Shown here one piece after another: positions 28,978 to 40,347 of a DNA stretch of 64,000 nt. The DNA is from Polytrichum commune (Eukaryota; Streptophyta; Polytrichopsida; Polytrichales; Polytrichaceae): positions 51,676,440 to 51,740,439 of the forward strand of contig OX485807.1 in NCBI GenBank assembly GCA_950295325.1. The letters run 5' to 3'. Under the pieces are notes generated by a model. The model had not been told where the DNA came from, did no database searches, and saw nothing but the letters and a program-made list of their open reading frames with translations. Made by a program: the position numbers and the translations under genes. Numbering within the stretch: position 1 is the stretch's first letter; the number at the start of each line of letters is the position of its first letter.

Positions 28978-31573
28978 TGTAGAGACACCCTCATTGTACT
29001 GTAGGAAAAATAACTAGTGATCGCCGAAACAGCGAAGGAGAGAAGGTCGAAACAGAGAGAGAGCGAGCAAGCGGAGCGACACCGGGTGAAGCAGGTGAGA
29101 GCGAGGTTGTTCTGGAGCCTCGAAGAGCAAGTGGAAATGGGGCCGTCCCAGTCACGGGAAGGCGAGCTGGCGGACTAGCCACGGGAGCCACGTAACCAGC
29201 AAAAGGGAGGCGAGCTGGCGGACCGGCCAAGGGAGCCACGTAACCAGCAAGAGGAGGACGAGCTGGCGAACAAACCGGGCAGGTCTAGGCCGAGCTGGCG
29301 GGTGAACCAGGTCACTAGTGAGGGCCAACGGACAATCTGATTAAGGGCCGGGCTTAGGGCCAGTATTTATATGGCCGAAGTAGCTAGGTAAATGGGAACA
29401 AGACCATTTTAAGAACTAAGGAGGCACGGTCCTATTCCCGCTTAGAGCACATGTCAATTAAGTAGCTTAGGTGATATGAAGAGATATGTAATTAGGTATT
29501 ACATGTTGGACTTAATAGATTTAAACTCTACGAATTAAAGACTTTTAATCAGGCTATTATTAGACACATTGCTAAATTTAGCCGAGCTAACATTTACAAA
29601 AATCCTAGGAAAACGTAGATTTGTGAGACTATATAAGGAGGCCACTTGAGGGCCCTAATACACTTCATTTCATCCCGAACATTTTACATGAGTGTCCGGA
29701 CCTCGGACTTTGTTGAGACGTGAGGAAATCCAAAGGCACCCACGGTGCATTGGAATTACCTATAAGCACCCAAGGTGCTTTGGCAATTCCAATTGGACTT
29801 TTAGGCACCCGAGGTGCGTTAGGAAATTCATAGGCGCCCGAGGCGCATTAGGAAATTCATAGGCACCCGAGGCGCATTAGGAAATTCATAGGCGCCCGAG
29901 GCGCATTAGGAATTCCATAGGCACCCACGGTGCATTGGAATTACATAGAGGCGCCCGCGGTGCCTTAGTAATTCCAATTGGATTGGCGGAGCGAACTTGG
30001 TACGTCGGGAGATTTTTAGCGTACCGCGGCGCATTCGCGAGAGCAAGACATTCACCACGGTTAGCGGAGCGAGCTCACAAAGTGTTATCACGCAACATGC
30101 GAGATTGAGAATCCGTGCAAGGAGTTGAAGACTTAGTAAATCAAGATTATGGAGGAGGCCGCATAACGGAGAAATTTGGAGTATGCGGGATTTTCAAAAG
30201 ACCTTAGGAAAGTGAACACCATATTCACCTAAGAAAACAATTAAGAAAATTATCTTATATGAAAAATGATTGGAAAGGATTGAGAATGAATGTAGCAACA
30301 CTTGAGCTTAAAAGGAATACTACACACCTAAAACATTATTCGTACTTGGCAAGAGGTTGAGGCAAGAGGATCTAAGCTAAGAAAACCAAATCACCTAGGT
30401 AGTGCTCATTGATGGAAAAGGTGATGATGCCTCAAGCCGAAGCTTGTCACCTTAGCATAAGTTCACATCATTACCTTTCACGCCATTGGATTTGAGGCAC
30501 CGAGATTAGTTTGCTTGAGAGGACTTGATAAGACTAATCAAATCATAAAGCAAGCAAAGGATTGGAACCAAAGGTGGCCGAGATGTGGCCTCGTCATCAA
30601 AATCCCCTACCTTAGCACTTAGGGATTTTGGCGGCCTAAGAGAATATTCTGGGGATTTAGCCGGCCTTAGTCAAATATTTGGAATCTTCTAAGGAGTAGC
30701 AATTATGTGCTAAGCCTTAGAGATTTGGCTCGAGAGCATACACTTATAAATTACGGAATGTAAAAGGGAGTTTTAATTATGCCAAAGTATCTTCCACGCG
30801 CTAGGTTGTCTTGACTTAGCGAGGGAGTATGCTAACTTATGAAGGTATTTAGGCAACGTGTTTGAAGACTTGAACGGAATAGAGATTATTGCATTGGAAT
30901 CTAAAGGAATGAATAAGTATCCTATATAAGATTATAAATCGATAGGATATAAATTCAAAACGTGAAAGATATTGTGGGTAGAAGAATTTAGATGGTTTCA
31001 AATTACGAGAGTTATAAACTTGAAATATGTTTTAGATGAATTCAACCATGAAAGATATGGTATGAGGATGTTTCTCTCGAGGAAACACTTAACCTTGACA
31101 TTACACGTTTGAGAAACATTAACTTAAGGTCTAAGGTACCTATCCATTTAAGAGATTATTTAAAAGGAACTACATACTGAGAGATATTGTAGAAGTGTTC
31201 TCGTTAAGGGCACTTTCGGGGAACATAAACTTGACAACTTGGACACTTTATCCCTAGGGATTTATAAAAGGGTCTTGAACACAATATTCTTGATTAAGAA
31301 AAGCATTGTGTTACTAAATCTATTTAAAGGTTTAGGAACACCAAACCTTGACATTAGATTCAGGGAAACATAAGTCTTAGACCAACTACTCTTAGAGAGT
31401 TTATAAGGATATTGGAACTGCATGTTACGGAATTGAGATACAGAAGAATGCAAACACCTTCACGAGACTTAGAGAAGAGAAGATCTAATTTTGGTGGGAG
31501 TAACTTCCATGTAAACCGGTTCAGCAGCGGGTTACACCGTCTAAGGCTGGAAGGTTGAAGGTGGCCCTCCACA
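28978..31573 (+). repeat. 3' LTR of the giant gypsy element
   Basis: 2,596 bp, starting TGTAGAGACACCC and ending CCCTCCACA. It matches the 5' LTR with about five transitions seen by eye. It contains the TATA box at 29630-29638 and the palindrome array at 29735-29974. Confidence 0.95.
29630..29638 (+). promoter_or_regulatory. TATA box of the 3' LTR
   Basis: TATATAAGG at the position equivalent to 7546-7554. It could drive readout transcription into the flanking DNA on the right. Confidence 0.55.
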
Positions 31574-31578
31574 CACTT
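31574..31578. repeat. 3' target-site duplication (CACTT)
   Basis: Direct copy of 6889-6893. Together they define a 5-bp duplication. Confidence 0.95.
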
Positions 31579-33400
31579 GTCAATCCATGACACTCCCACG
31601 TTTGCATTCTAAAATGAAGAGACATGTTACATTCAAGAAGATTAAGAATTCTAATCACGTTAAAATTGGTACTCGTTTTAAGCTCACAAACCCTAACCAC
31701 AAACCATGAATAAGGACTTCCACCTTTGGAACTCACGCACAAAGTCAATGGAAACGCCAAAACATTCTCACATCGTGCCTTTCAATAAAGACATGTTAGT
31801 TTCATGTGTACTTTTGGACGACATGTCCACACTAGGTAGCCATGACACATCTACACCAATTTGTGCAATAATCGGTAGTTGCATTGATTTCAAACATAAT
31901 ACTTCTCACTACTTAGCAATGAAACTTCATGGTGTGAGAAAAAAGTTCACACCAAACGGACATCTTTGACCTTTTGAAAATAACTCAATGATCCACAACA
32001 TGTTTGGAAACTATCAATGCTTCCCCCGCCAATTTTGAGGATGCGTACTTACAATAACTATATCTCACTCAAACAAACACTTTTTATTCCTTTTTATCAT
32101 ACCGACAACTAACACTTTAAAGCTAAGTTTCCAAGAACTTGGTCAATGACATGATTTCTATCACGATGGCCGATAACTACAACCTTACACAAAACCGCCC
32201 TATTAAGAAAAGTACAAATCACAATCTCCATGAAGACTCCACTGTAAGCTCAGTCACTTTGGAGAGTCACCTCTTCTTTGTGCTTAGAAACTATAGCTTT
32301 CACAAAGTACATTTACAACACATCTTCATATGGTCATACGTGACATCGATGATCAATATATGAAGCATGTGTTTGTCTTTGAGGGCACCCGTGTCATGTA
32401 TTTGGAACTTGTCCTAATTTACGTTAAGATGTTCAAATGATACAAAGTGGTTGAAACCCACTACTTATCACTGAGCCCATGGTATACACAAAAGGCATGA
32501 ATAACACTCAACTGGACAACTGCAAAATTCCGTAAGAAGCACTTCACGAACTTAAAAATGGATGCATGTATATGACTAGTTTGGACTCACATTCTCTCAG
32601 CATGTTCCACCCCATGCACACGAATAAGAATCATTTTAACATGATCCCTAGTGGTTCGAGCTTGCCACCTCACCATTTATGTCCAATGTTCTCATAACGG
32701 TGGGACGATGGCATCACCATCACCACTTTGTCTGCTATATAAAAGATATAGGTTAATGTAATGATTTTATTTTGCAAATATCATGATACTTGACTTCTTG
32801 TAAAACAATATGCCAAACAAAATCAAGATATTTAATTGAGGTTGAACTGGTTGATATTGCATCCTTGAACAAGGGCTTAACTTAGTACACCTTCACCGTG
32901 CATCCAAGGTGGAAAGAGCATAAAGCCACAAGAACACGCCAAAATCCTTATGTTGTTCCTCCCAATAAAGACGTAGATTCATATGTACTCTTGGATGACA
33001 TGTGTACACTAAAACTGACCGATACACAACTACGTCGTTTAGTGCGGGACCATGATATAATGAGAAAACACTACTTTTAAATATCAACGAATCTTCGCGG
33101 GGTGAGAAATATACAATATTAAGAGGTTTTATTTTGGTATTGGAAATGTTAGAACCCACACTATATGTGGACACCAATATTTCTCTCCCCCCCCCCCTTC
33201 AATAATGGTATGGAGGGGTGCACTCAAACAATATATGAATATTACCCAAATTACCCTCATTTTCTAAAATACCAACAAATTGGTCAATGATATTTTAATT
33301 GTCACGGCCTATAAGTACACCCTTGTGCAAAACCGTCTCCTAAGAAAAAAAAATTGTTATCCCCATGCCATTCATCATAACATTATTCAAATCCATAGCA
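31579..33400. repeat. intergenic DNA with a diverged direct duplication
   Basis: A segment at about 31718-32235 is repeated, diverged, at about 32890-33370. Both encode fragments reading 'VP(F/P)NKD...VLLDDM.TL', then share 'aa.ttggtcaatgacat.tt..tatcacg.' and 'gcaaaaccg.c..taagaaaa' in the same order. Neither copy has a usable frame, so this looks like an old repeat or gene fragment present twice. A run of 10 C lies near 33188. Confidence 0.55.
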
Positions 33401-34281
33401 TTGTTATGTGGGATTGACAAAATTCAACGAAATATTCCCTATCATCACTATGAACATGAGGAATATTCCACTGAATATTGCTAGTCCCATGTGACATTGT
33501 CATGGATCTGAAGAATGTTATGGGTGCATTAGTGGCGTTATAGGATTGAAAAAAAGAGGATCTCCCCCTCCCCCCTTCCCTTAAAAAAAAGGGCAAAACC
33601 CTCTCCTTCCCCCGTCCTCAATCTAGGTTGTCAATCTTCATCATCGAATGGTCTAGAGAAGAGGGTGTCAAAAAGTTTGTGTTTAGTATCCCCACTCAAG
33701 CCTCCTAACTCTCAAGAATGTCTAGTTTATAAAGACATTATCATAAATAGACTCCACCCGCATGACAATGAAAATTTTGGTAAGGTACATTTATTAAGGA
33801 CGTTTTGAGCATTTCAACATGTCCGTGGGATTGACCCAAGATTGACAATAAAGCAAGACTTGCATGAACACATTAACAAATCCCAGACCCACATAGTGAC
33901 GTGTTTGGGTGGCTTGTCGGTGCCTATTCTAGCCATTCTATTCACAGGGGGGGGGGGTCGGTTATGGGCAAAAACGGGGTATGGGCAAAAAGAGGATACC
34001 CGGGATGCAAGGGGACAATTCAACAATTGAACCAAGTGGGATCGTGGAGGTGACCATGTGGCTTTGTGCACCGCTATTACTCGGACTTTGATCTAGCTTG
34101 GGTCTAGTACTCATGTATGTTGGGTTGAGGCTAGGCAATGAAGGGTTCCTCATATACAAGGCCATCATACACGGGGACCTAGGGATCGGATCAAGGAAGC
34201 TAGTGGTTTCGACTTTGAAAATTAATCCAATATTCAATTGAGGATAACTTTTTTTCTATATGCCTATGTTTAGCACTAAGG

Positions 34282-34331
<50 letters not shown>

Positions 34332-36650
34332 CAATGTAGCCATGTGTGTGTGTGTGTGCAATAGCTTAAACTGTTGGTTTAAGCACCCTCTAACTTAATA
34401 TGAAACAGTGACCTTGTTATGGTGTATTATGACGTGCATAAATAAATCATGGAAAATTGCCGTCCCTCTAATATTTCCCCATTTTGAGCAGATCGTGATG
34501 CACATCTTCGAATCTCTTCACACACTCTAAAATCGAGCCTACTTAGAATGGACGAGATTCCTTGTATCTATTCAAAAACATCCCTCCATTAATGCCGGGC
34601 ACACATGACAACTTAGTGCAACCGATGAATGTTACATCATCTTAGCACTTTCTCAACAATGAAATTGGTACTAACCCTTAACTTCTTGAGAAGCATGGTT
34701 TGGGCTTTTGAATGATTCTTATGGCAAATTCATCCAAAAGGAAGGTGCTAGGAAGGTCACAACATGTATCATTGTGTTTCTCATGATTTTTTTCTTGTCA
34801 ATGGTGATGATCATGTTTCAATATGAAAAGTTGATTGTTCACAACAAAAGTTTTGAAGTCAAGAATGAATTAATTATTATAATTGATGATACATTCCCAT
34901 ATATAGACAACTAACATTGTTTTGAATGAAAATTGACAATTTTCTATGGCCTCTTTCTCTTATCTCGAAGTGTATATCTATTCTTAATGTAATCTTGAAG
35001 GTTTGGACTATACTTTTATTTTTGCATATATTTATCACATTTTCTTGAAGCTTAATGATTCCAAATTGATTATAAACAAAGCATGAGAATAACCAAATAT
35101 TGTTACCATATTTATGTGATCTTAAACCATAAGCAACAACTTTTCTATTAGGTACAATAAAAAATGAGGTCTAGAGAGCTTACTTTTTAGACTATCTAAT
35201 GAAACCATGACACTCTCCAAGAAGTTAAGGGTTAAAGTCAACGAAGCCAAGAAGGCTTAGGGGACTAGAAGTACATCAAGATATTGTCAAAAGGGATAAT
35301 TACCTGGATTAATTGAGCACAACAAATTGACATTTAAGTATGTTAGGATAAACCACTTGTCCAAAATAATAAGGGATGTGCACTTGTGGAGACAAAAACA
35401 TCAAACAATAACATCGAAAACAATAACATGACAACCACAACTTCCAATGTTTGTATGCCATGTTTTGCCAACCATGAAAATTGTGTAGTTTTGTGATCTA
35501 GTGTACATCGTATCAGCAGTTGGAATTGTCTTAAATTCATATGTATATCCAACTAAGCTTAAATCTTAGTTGATGGCTTTTGTTAGCTAGATGTTAAAAT
35601 CAAATTGATGATCCAATTGAAGAAAGACAGCGAGAATGCCTAACATTGCATTTTGAGCATGTTTCTTATGCAGTCAGAGACATGACAATACATCACAATG
35701 TGTGCCTCATTTTCAAGTATATTATAAGAGCAAAAGTGACACAATTTGTTAGTTGTTAGTGGGGGTTGGGATAGTCAACCACCTACTAGTTTCAAATGGC
35801 GAGTCTATGATTTGAGGTGTGGTAAGTAGCACCAACTTTGCATTCGTGTGGTGTAGTATGAAGGGTTTCTTCAAGTAAGGTAACTAGCCGTAATTTGGTC
35901 ATGGTCATGCATTTTAGTTCGTCACTATATTTGAGTTGTGGGTGCTTAGGTGCAAACTTGAGAACGGACACCATAAATACTTGTGTTCAAAGGATATTGG
36001 ACAACATGCTCAAAATTGTTAACACAATCGAGGGGTAGGGGTGGGGGAGAGTCTTGTGTGATCTTCTTATGGTTCACTATCAACGAACTTTGATGATTCA
36101 TGGCGATTTGAGATTATCATTAAAACGTCATGGGATTGATCTTGGCTCCTTCAAATGCATTTGTTGATGCACGGAAATTTCAACCTCAAATTTGAGTAGT
36201 ACAAGATAGCAAACAAGGCTAATCAACCAAATAAGGCCCATCTAGGATTGAGGCATCCATAGGTACCCTGGTCCATTTAATCACTCACTAGGGTCACGTG
36301 CCGACATGGATGAGATTTGTATTTTGTAGGTGAACATAGTTAAGGTTTATGTGGCGGCGGCTTGTCATTAATTGCCAAAACAAGAGTTTTGACAATTATC
36401 GTAGCCAAGTATTAGCATTGACATGAGCGATTATGGGTTAATCTATAGAACGACTATGTGTTGTACCCTAGACTTTACCGCTTCAAAATTTGTAGCAATT
36501 TCCATATTCATGAATTTAAAAAAAAAAGATTGCATTCCCCTTGCAAGAATATGTCTCTTTGTGCAAGAAAAATAATTTCCCACTATTACTCCTCCCAAAC
36601 AAATGCAAACTCACTTATTTTATCGGTTATAAATGCATCAACCTTAAGGT
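33401..36650. other. repeat-derived intergenic DNA
   Basis: No gene is supported. It contains a C/T-rich patch (33560-33615), a short G run near 33948-33956, an (AT)n microsatellite (34283-34328) followed by (GT)n (34343-34358), and short ORFs without motifs. Confidence 0.6.
34283..34358. repeat. (AT)n and (GT)n microsatellites
   Basis: About 46 bp of AT repeat, a 14-bp spacer, then about 16 bp of GT repeat. Confidence 0.9.
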
Positions 36651-36659
36651 AGATGTCCT

Positions 36660-37010
36660 TGATTCGGTCACTTACCTTGATCGATCACCTATATTTTAGT
36701 GGTACATGGTTAAACGAGGCTCCAAAAACGGATACCAAACAAACTTGGTTAAAAGAGATTAGATTGCGTGCCCAAAGTATGATACCCATCCTAGACTAGT
36801 TAACATACCTGGAAAGATCTATACAAGCATTCAATGAGCTCGAAAAACTTCACTTTCATAATGAATAAGAGAAAAATGTGAGCTCCGGCCAATATGAGGA
36901 TAGTGGGTATGGCCTCAATTTGGATTTGCCAACCATCTTGTACTAATTGCATATGTCACATCCTATGTAGTGAGAAAAAGTAACAATTTAAGACCCATCT
37001 ACCTTACTTT
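36660..37010. repeat. dispersed repeat upstream of the U-box gene, copy 1
   Basis: Matches 39880-40210 over ordered blocks: 'attcaatgagc.cga.aa.cttcacttt', 'tggcctcaatttggatttgc', 'atcttgtactaat', and 'aaaaagtaac.atttaa.acccatctacctta'. The left edge (cggtcacttacctt...cacctatat) is the inverse of the right end of the intronic repeat at 44980-45190. This suggests a family with inverted ends. No coding capacity. Confidence 0.55.
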
Positions 37011-37129
37011 AAAATAGAATCAACTGAACCTGCATGACTATTACATAGCCGGATATGCTAGTTAAGTATAATATAAAAACATCCATTCTATTTGTGAAAG
37101 AGTTCGGAATGAGGGTAGCCCACTTGGCA

Positions 37130-37727
37130 TGGTGGGTGTACATTCCTAGCTGGCAATGGAGACTAATACCCGCCGGGTATCAAGTGAAGGACCCCCTGTC
37201 CAAGCCGGGTGTCTCCAGCCTGGCAGATCAACCCAACGGCTCAGATGTCCCCCTCCCACCACGCGAGGGCCACCCTCCAGAATCCAACGACGCAGACTAC
37301 CCCTGCTTACCCACCCAATCCCCACCCTACAAACCTCGACGTCTCAGATCCTTCTTCTCGCCACCCAATCACCACCCTCCAGAAATCCAACGGCCTCGAT
37401 CTCCCCTCAATCTACGCAATCTCCACGCTCGGGGGATCCAACGGCCCAGATGACCTTTCCCTCCCCCTTTCCTCGGCCCCCGACAGGGCCTGAGCCTCGC
37501 AGCCACTAAGTTACGTTTTCTTCGTCGATGGCATGGCACTGCCTCCGAAAGCTCGCAGTTCTGGGGTACACAAATCTCCATTTTCAAGGCTTTTTCAAGT
37601 TTTTTTTTCAAACTTTTTTTTTCGAGTGTTCAAGTTTTCTCGTGTCATCATCATCTCTCTCACAGTGCCCTTTCTCTCTGTCTAACTTAAAGTTTCTCTC
37701 AATCTGGCGGTTGCGTGGTGCAGGCCG
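37130..37727 (+). promoter_or_regulatory. GC-rich promoter/leader of the U-box gene
   Basis: GC content rises sharply over the flanks. A motif of the type ATCCAACGGCYCAGAT recurs about five times (near 37231, 37281, 37337, 37386, 37436), separated by pyrimidine-rich stretches. A TATA box is not evident. A long T/C-rich leader follows (37590-37700). GCCG|GTAACTT at 37727/37728 is a plausible donor for a 5'UTR intron. Transcription start and donor are inferred. Confidence 0.5.
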
Positions 37728-40334
37728 GTAACTTAGCTTCGTTTCCATCCCACACGGACAGACACATACACTCATTTTGTTTCCTGTCCGTTGCAGGAGC
37801 CTTGTGATCCAACCTCTTAAGGTTCCCAAGAAGGTTGGTTTCAAACCTAGCCATAGTGGTGTGGGGTGGGGTAAAGTTTTGAGCGTTTGAGTGTATGGGT
37901 GGTGGTGGAGAGAGGTTAAGTTTGAGTTTTGAGGTTAAGGTTAAGGGTAAGCTGCTACTAGTGGGTTTAGAAGGAGTGATGAATGGCTTCTTGCTGAGGG
38001 CGGGTTATGTGTTTGGTTTGCATATGGTGAAATGACGAAGGAGAAGGAATTAGAGTACTTTTGGTGTGGAACTGGGAGAAAGAGGAATGGTGTTTCAGCT
38101 CCGAAAATGCAAGGTAGATTTGGCTTGTGATCCAAGGTTTTGGGGGTCGAAACCTAGTTAGTGGTGCTGTTTGGGTCGGGGTGAGAGTCACGGAGTTTGG
38201 GAGAGTTTGAGTGAATGGCCATTCTTTTTGGGTCAGCAGGTCAGGGCGGTGGTAGTGGGAATGCAACTAGTGGTGGTTTTAGTGGGAGTCGTTTGATGCA
38301 GTGATGGGCTTCTTGATGGTTGGTTGGGTTGTGTTGTGTTTGTTTTGAGGGAAGTACTAGAGTACTTGCTCTGGACTAGTTTTGTGTTTGTTCCCTGCGA
38401 TTGAGCCTGGAAATAGGAATGGTGTTTGAGCTCCGAGAATGTTATGTAGAATTAAACATGGGCCGAGGAGGATGGGGAAAGTAGGTTCTGCATTTAGGCC
38501 ATCCTCCCCCTTTTTGTGCTTGGAAACCTGTTTGTCTTGACTTTCTTGGCCTCTTTAAGAAATTGGAGCAGTGGTGAGTGTCTATAAGCTACTATGTAGT
38601 GATTTAGTTAGTGGGGAAGCTCAGATGGGGAGCGTCATGGTTTAGTGGGGTTTTGATTTTTAATTTTTTATGTTCGTTTAGGGGAGCAGGGGAAATGCTT
38701 GACTAGGAGAGATTGAACTGTCGGCTGGGACCGGGCACTGGGTAACTTAGTTGGTGCTTGCAATGCTGCCGAGAATTGGGGTTTGTTGTGTTTTGTATGC
38801 GGTGAAAAGAAAATGAAAGAAAAGAAGAGTAAGAGCTGGTCTTTGCTTCGAGAATGCTAGGTAGATCTAAACATGCTCAGAAGAGGCTGGAGAAAGTAGG
38901 TTCTGCATTTTGGCCCCCTCCCCCTTTTTCCTCCAAACCCGTGTATCTTGACTTTCTTGACCTCTTAAGAAATCGAAGCTGTACTGGTTGACCGTGGGAA
39001 CTTTTAAAATCTTCAGTCAGTGTTTTTGTTCTAAGTGTGCAATGTGTTCAATGTGTTCTTGACAGAAAATACTCCTCAAAGTTGAATCTTTGAAAACTCT
39101 TTATATAACTTTTCTCTTACAGGCAAGACAAGGTAGTTGTGGGGAAATATTAACCCTCTTTTCTACTTTCCTGCCTATGTTGCTTTGCAGGGAGGTACCT
39201 TACTTGTTGTCACCATATTTCCCATGAGGAGGTTGCATTTTAGTATTCAAAACCCTGGGGATTGAGCTCACAGGAGAAAAAGATTATAGGTTAGCTCTCC
39301 CTACGAGTTGTGTTTCTTCAGAGGATATTGATGCCTGGGGCTTTATATGGTGTACACTTTGGCGAAGTCAGCAATGCCCAAGTGGAGGTTTTTGTATGTG
39401 CTAAACACTCGGGCGTGCAAGGAAATATATTCTGGAAGCAAGACAATGTAAAGGGGCAGGTGTGGCCACATCAAGTTTGGGGATGTGTTTCGTGTGATAG
39501 TGGAAGGGCACCTTAAGGGGGAGTCAAGATGTCTGCAAGATGGTACTCTTTCCTCTTTCCTTTATACTATGATTTAAAAAAAATACTTCAAACATTTAAA
39601 ACCAATTATTTAGCAATGCAATGCCCTGTTCTGCTAATTCCTTTATGGCACCAGGTATTGAGTTAGCAGTTATATACACTTATATCTCTTCTTGAAAGGG
39701 ATAAAAATGTGATCAATAATGATCTAAGTGAAGACACCTTTGCTTCTGGGGAAGTGTGTAGGGTGGTTGGGTGAAGTTTATGTTAAAATCATAGCTGGAT
39801 GTTTTTTTCAAGATGGAGAAATAGAAAGACAACGTAGAGAATCCTTATTCAGTTACTTTTCTTATTAGGACACATATTTGAGTGATATGTGATTTAGTGT
39901 GGCTGCAAGAACAGTTACCAGAAAGACATGTGTTCAAAAGAAATTTGATTGCTTGCTCAACATATGATGACCATTCTAGGCTCACTAGTCAATATAATGG
40001 GGCGGATCTATGTGACCATTCAATGAGCACGAGAATCTTCACTTTGGTATCAAATAAGATATTCATGTGAGCTTCACAAATTATGAAGTTGGCTATGGCC
40101 TCAATTTGGATTTGCTAACAATCTTGTACTAATCATGTGTTTCATATTCGTAAAGTGGGCTAGTTGGAAAAAGTAACCATTTAATACCCATCTACCTTAT
40201 AGGTAGATAGAGATGGTTCTTGGGATCCCAGATGTTGGGGTTTGATGTACGAATTTGATGTTTGTGTGAAGATTTTTGGCTTAGGATGTGTGACAAGTGT
40301 TTAAAGTTTGTTGGCAATGTGTGCTTTTTGACAG
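37728..40334 (+). other. probable 5'UTR intron of the U-box gene
   Basis: A strong acceptor (ctttttgACAG, AG at 40333-40334) lies 13 bases before the coding start, so the leader is spliced. The donor at 37728 is the best candidate but others exist. The interval holds three diverged tandem units (about 37960-38160, 38270-38580, 38740-38985) sharing 'cttgactttcttg.cctct' and 'gctccgagaatg' type blocks, and a dispersed repeat copy at 39880-40210. Confidence 0.5.
39880..40210. repeat. dispersed repeat upstream of the U-box coding region, copy 2
   Basis: Diverged copy of the 36660-37010 repeat in the same orientation, ending about 140 bp before the coding start. Shared blocks include tggcctcaatttggatttgc and aaaaagtaaccatttaa. 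Confidence 0.6.
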
Positions 40335-40347
40335 GTCAGAGCCGCCA

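Larger units (their letters stand above)
6894..31573 (+). mobile_element. giant Ty3/gypsy LTR retrotransposon (Tat/Ogre-like), 24,680 bp
   Basis: Complete element: 5' LTR 6894-9489, primer-binding site, upstream ORF1 (9569-10156), long leader, gag-protease (12841-16107), RT-RNase H (16246-18063), an array of eight linker-HHCC modules (17875-22910), integrase core and C-terminus (to 23987), two extra 3' ORFs (26244-28962), polypurine tract and 3' LTR 28978-31573, bounded by CACTT duplications. Size, a tRNA-Arg-like primer site, an extra ORF before gag, stops between protease and RT and a long 3' non-pol region are known Tat/Ogre features. The lineage call is inferred from these, not from a tree. 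The LTRs differ at about five positions, so insertion is recent, yet pol has several in-frame stops and a CACTA insertion at 19824-21673. Confidence 0.93.

Noticed and set aside
37528-37731. 67-codon ORF in the leader of the U-box gene
   Set aside because: It is a low-complexity Phe/Ser frame in a T/C-rich leader and crosses the likely splice donor. At most it is an upstream ORF.
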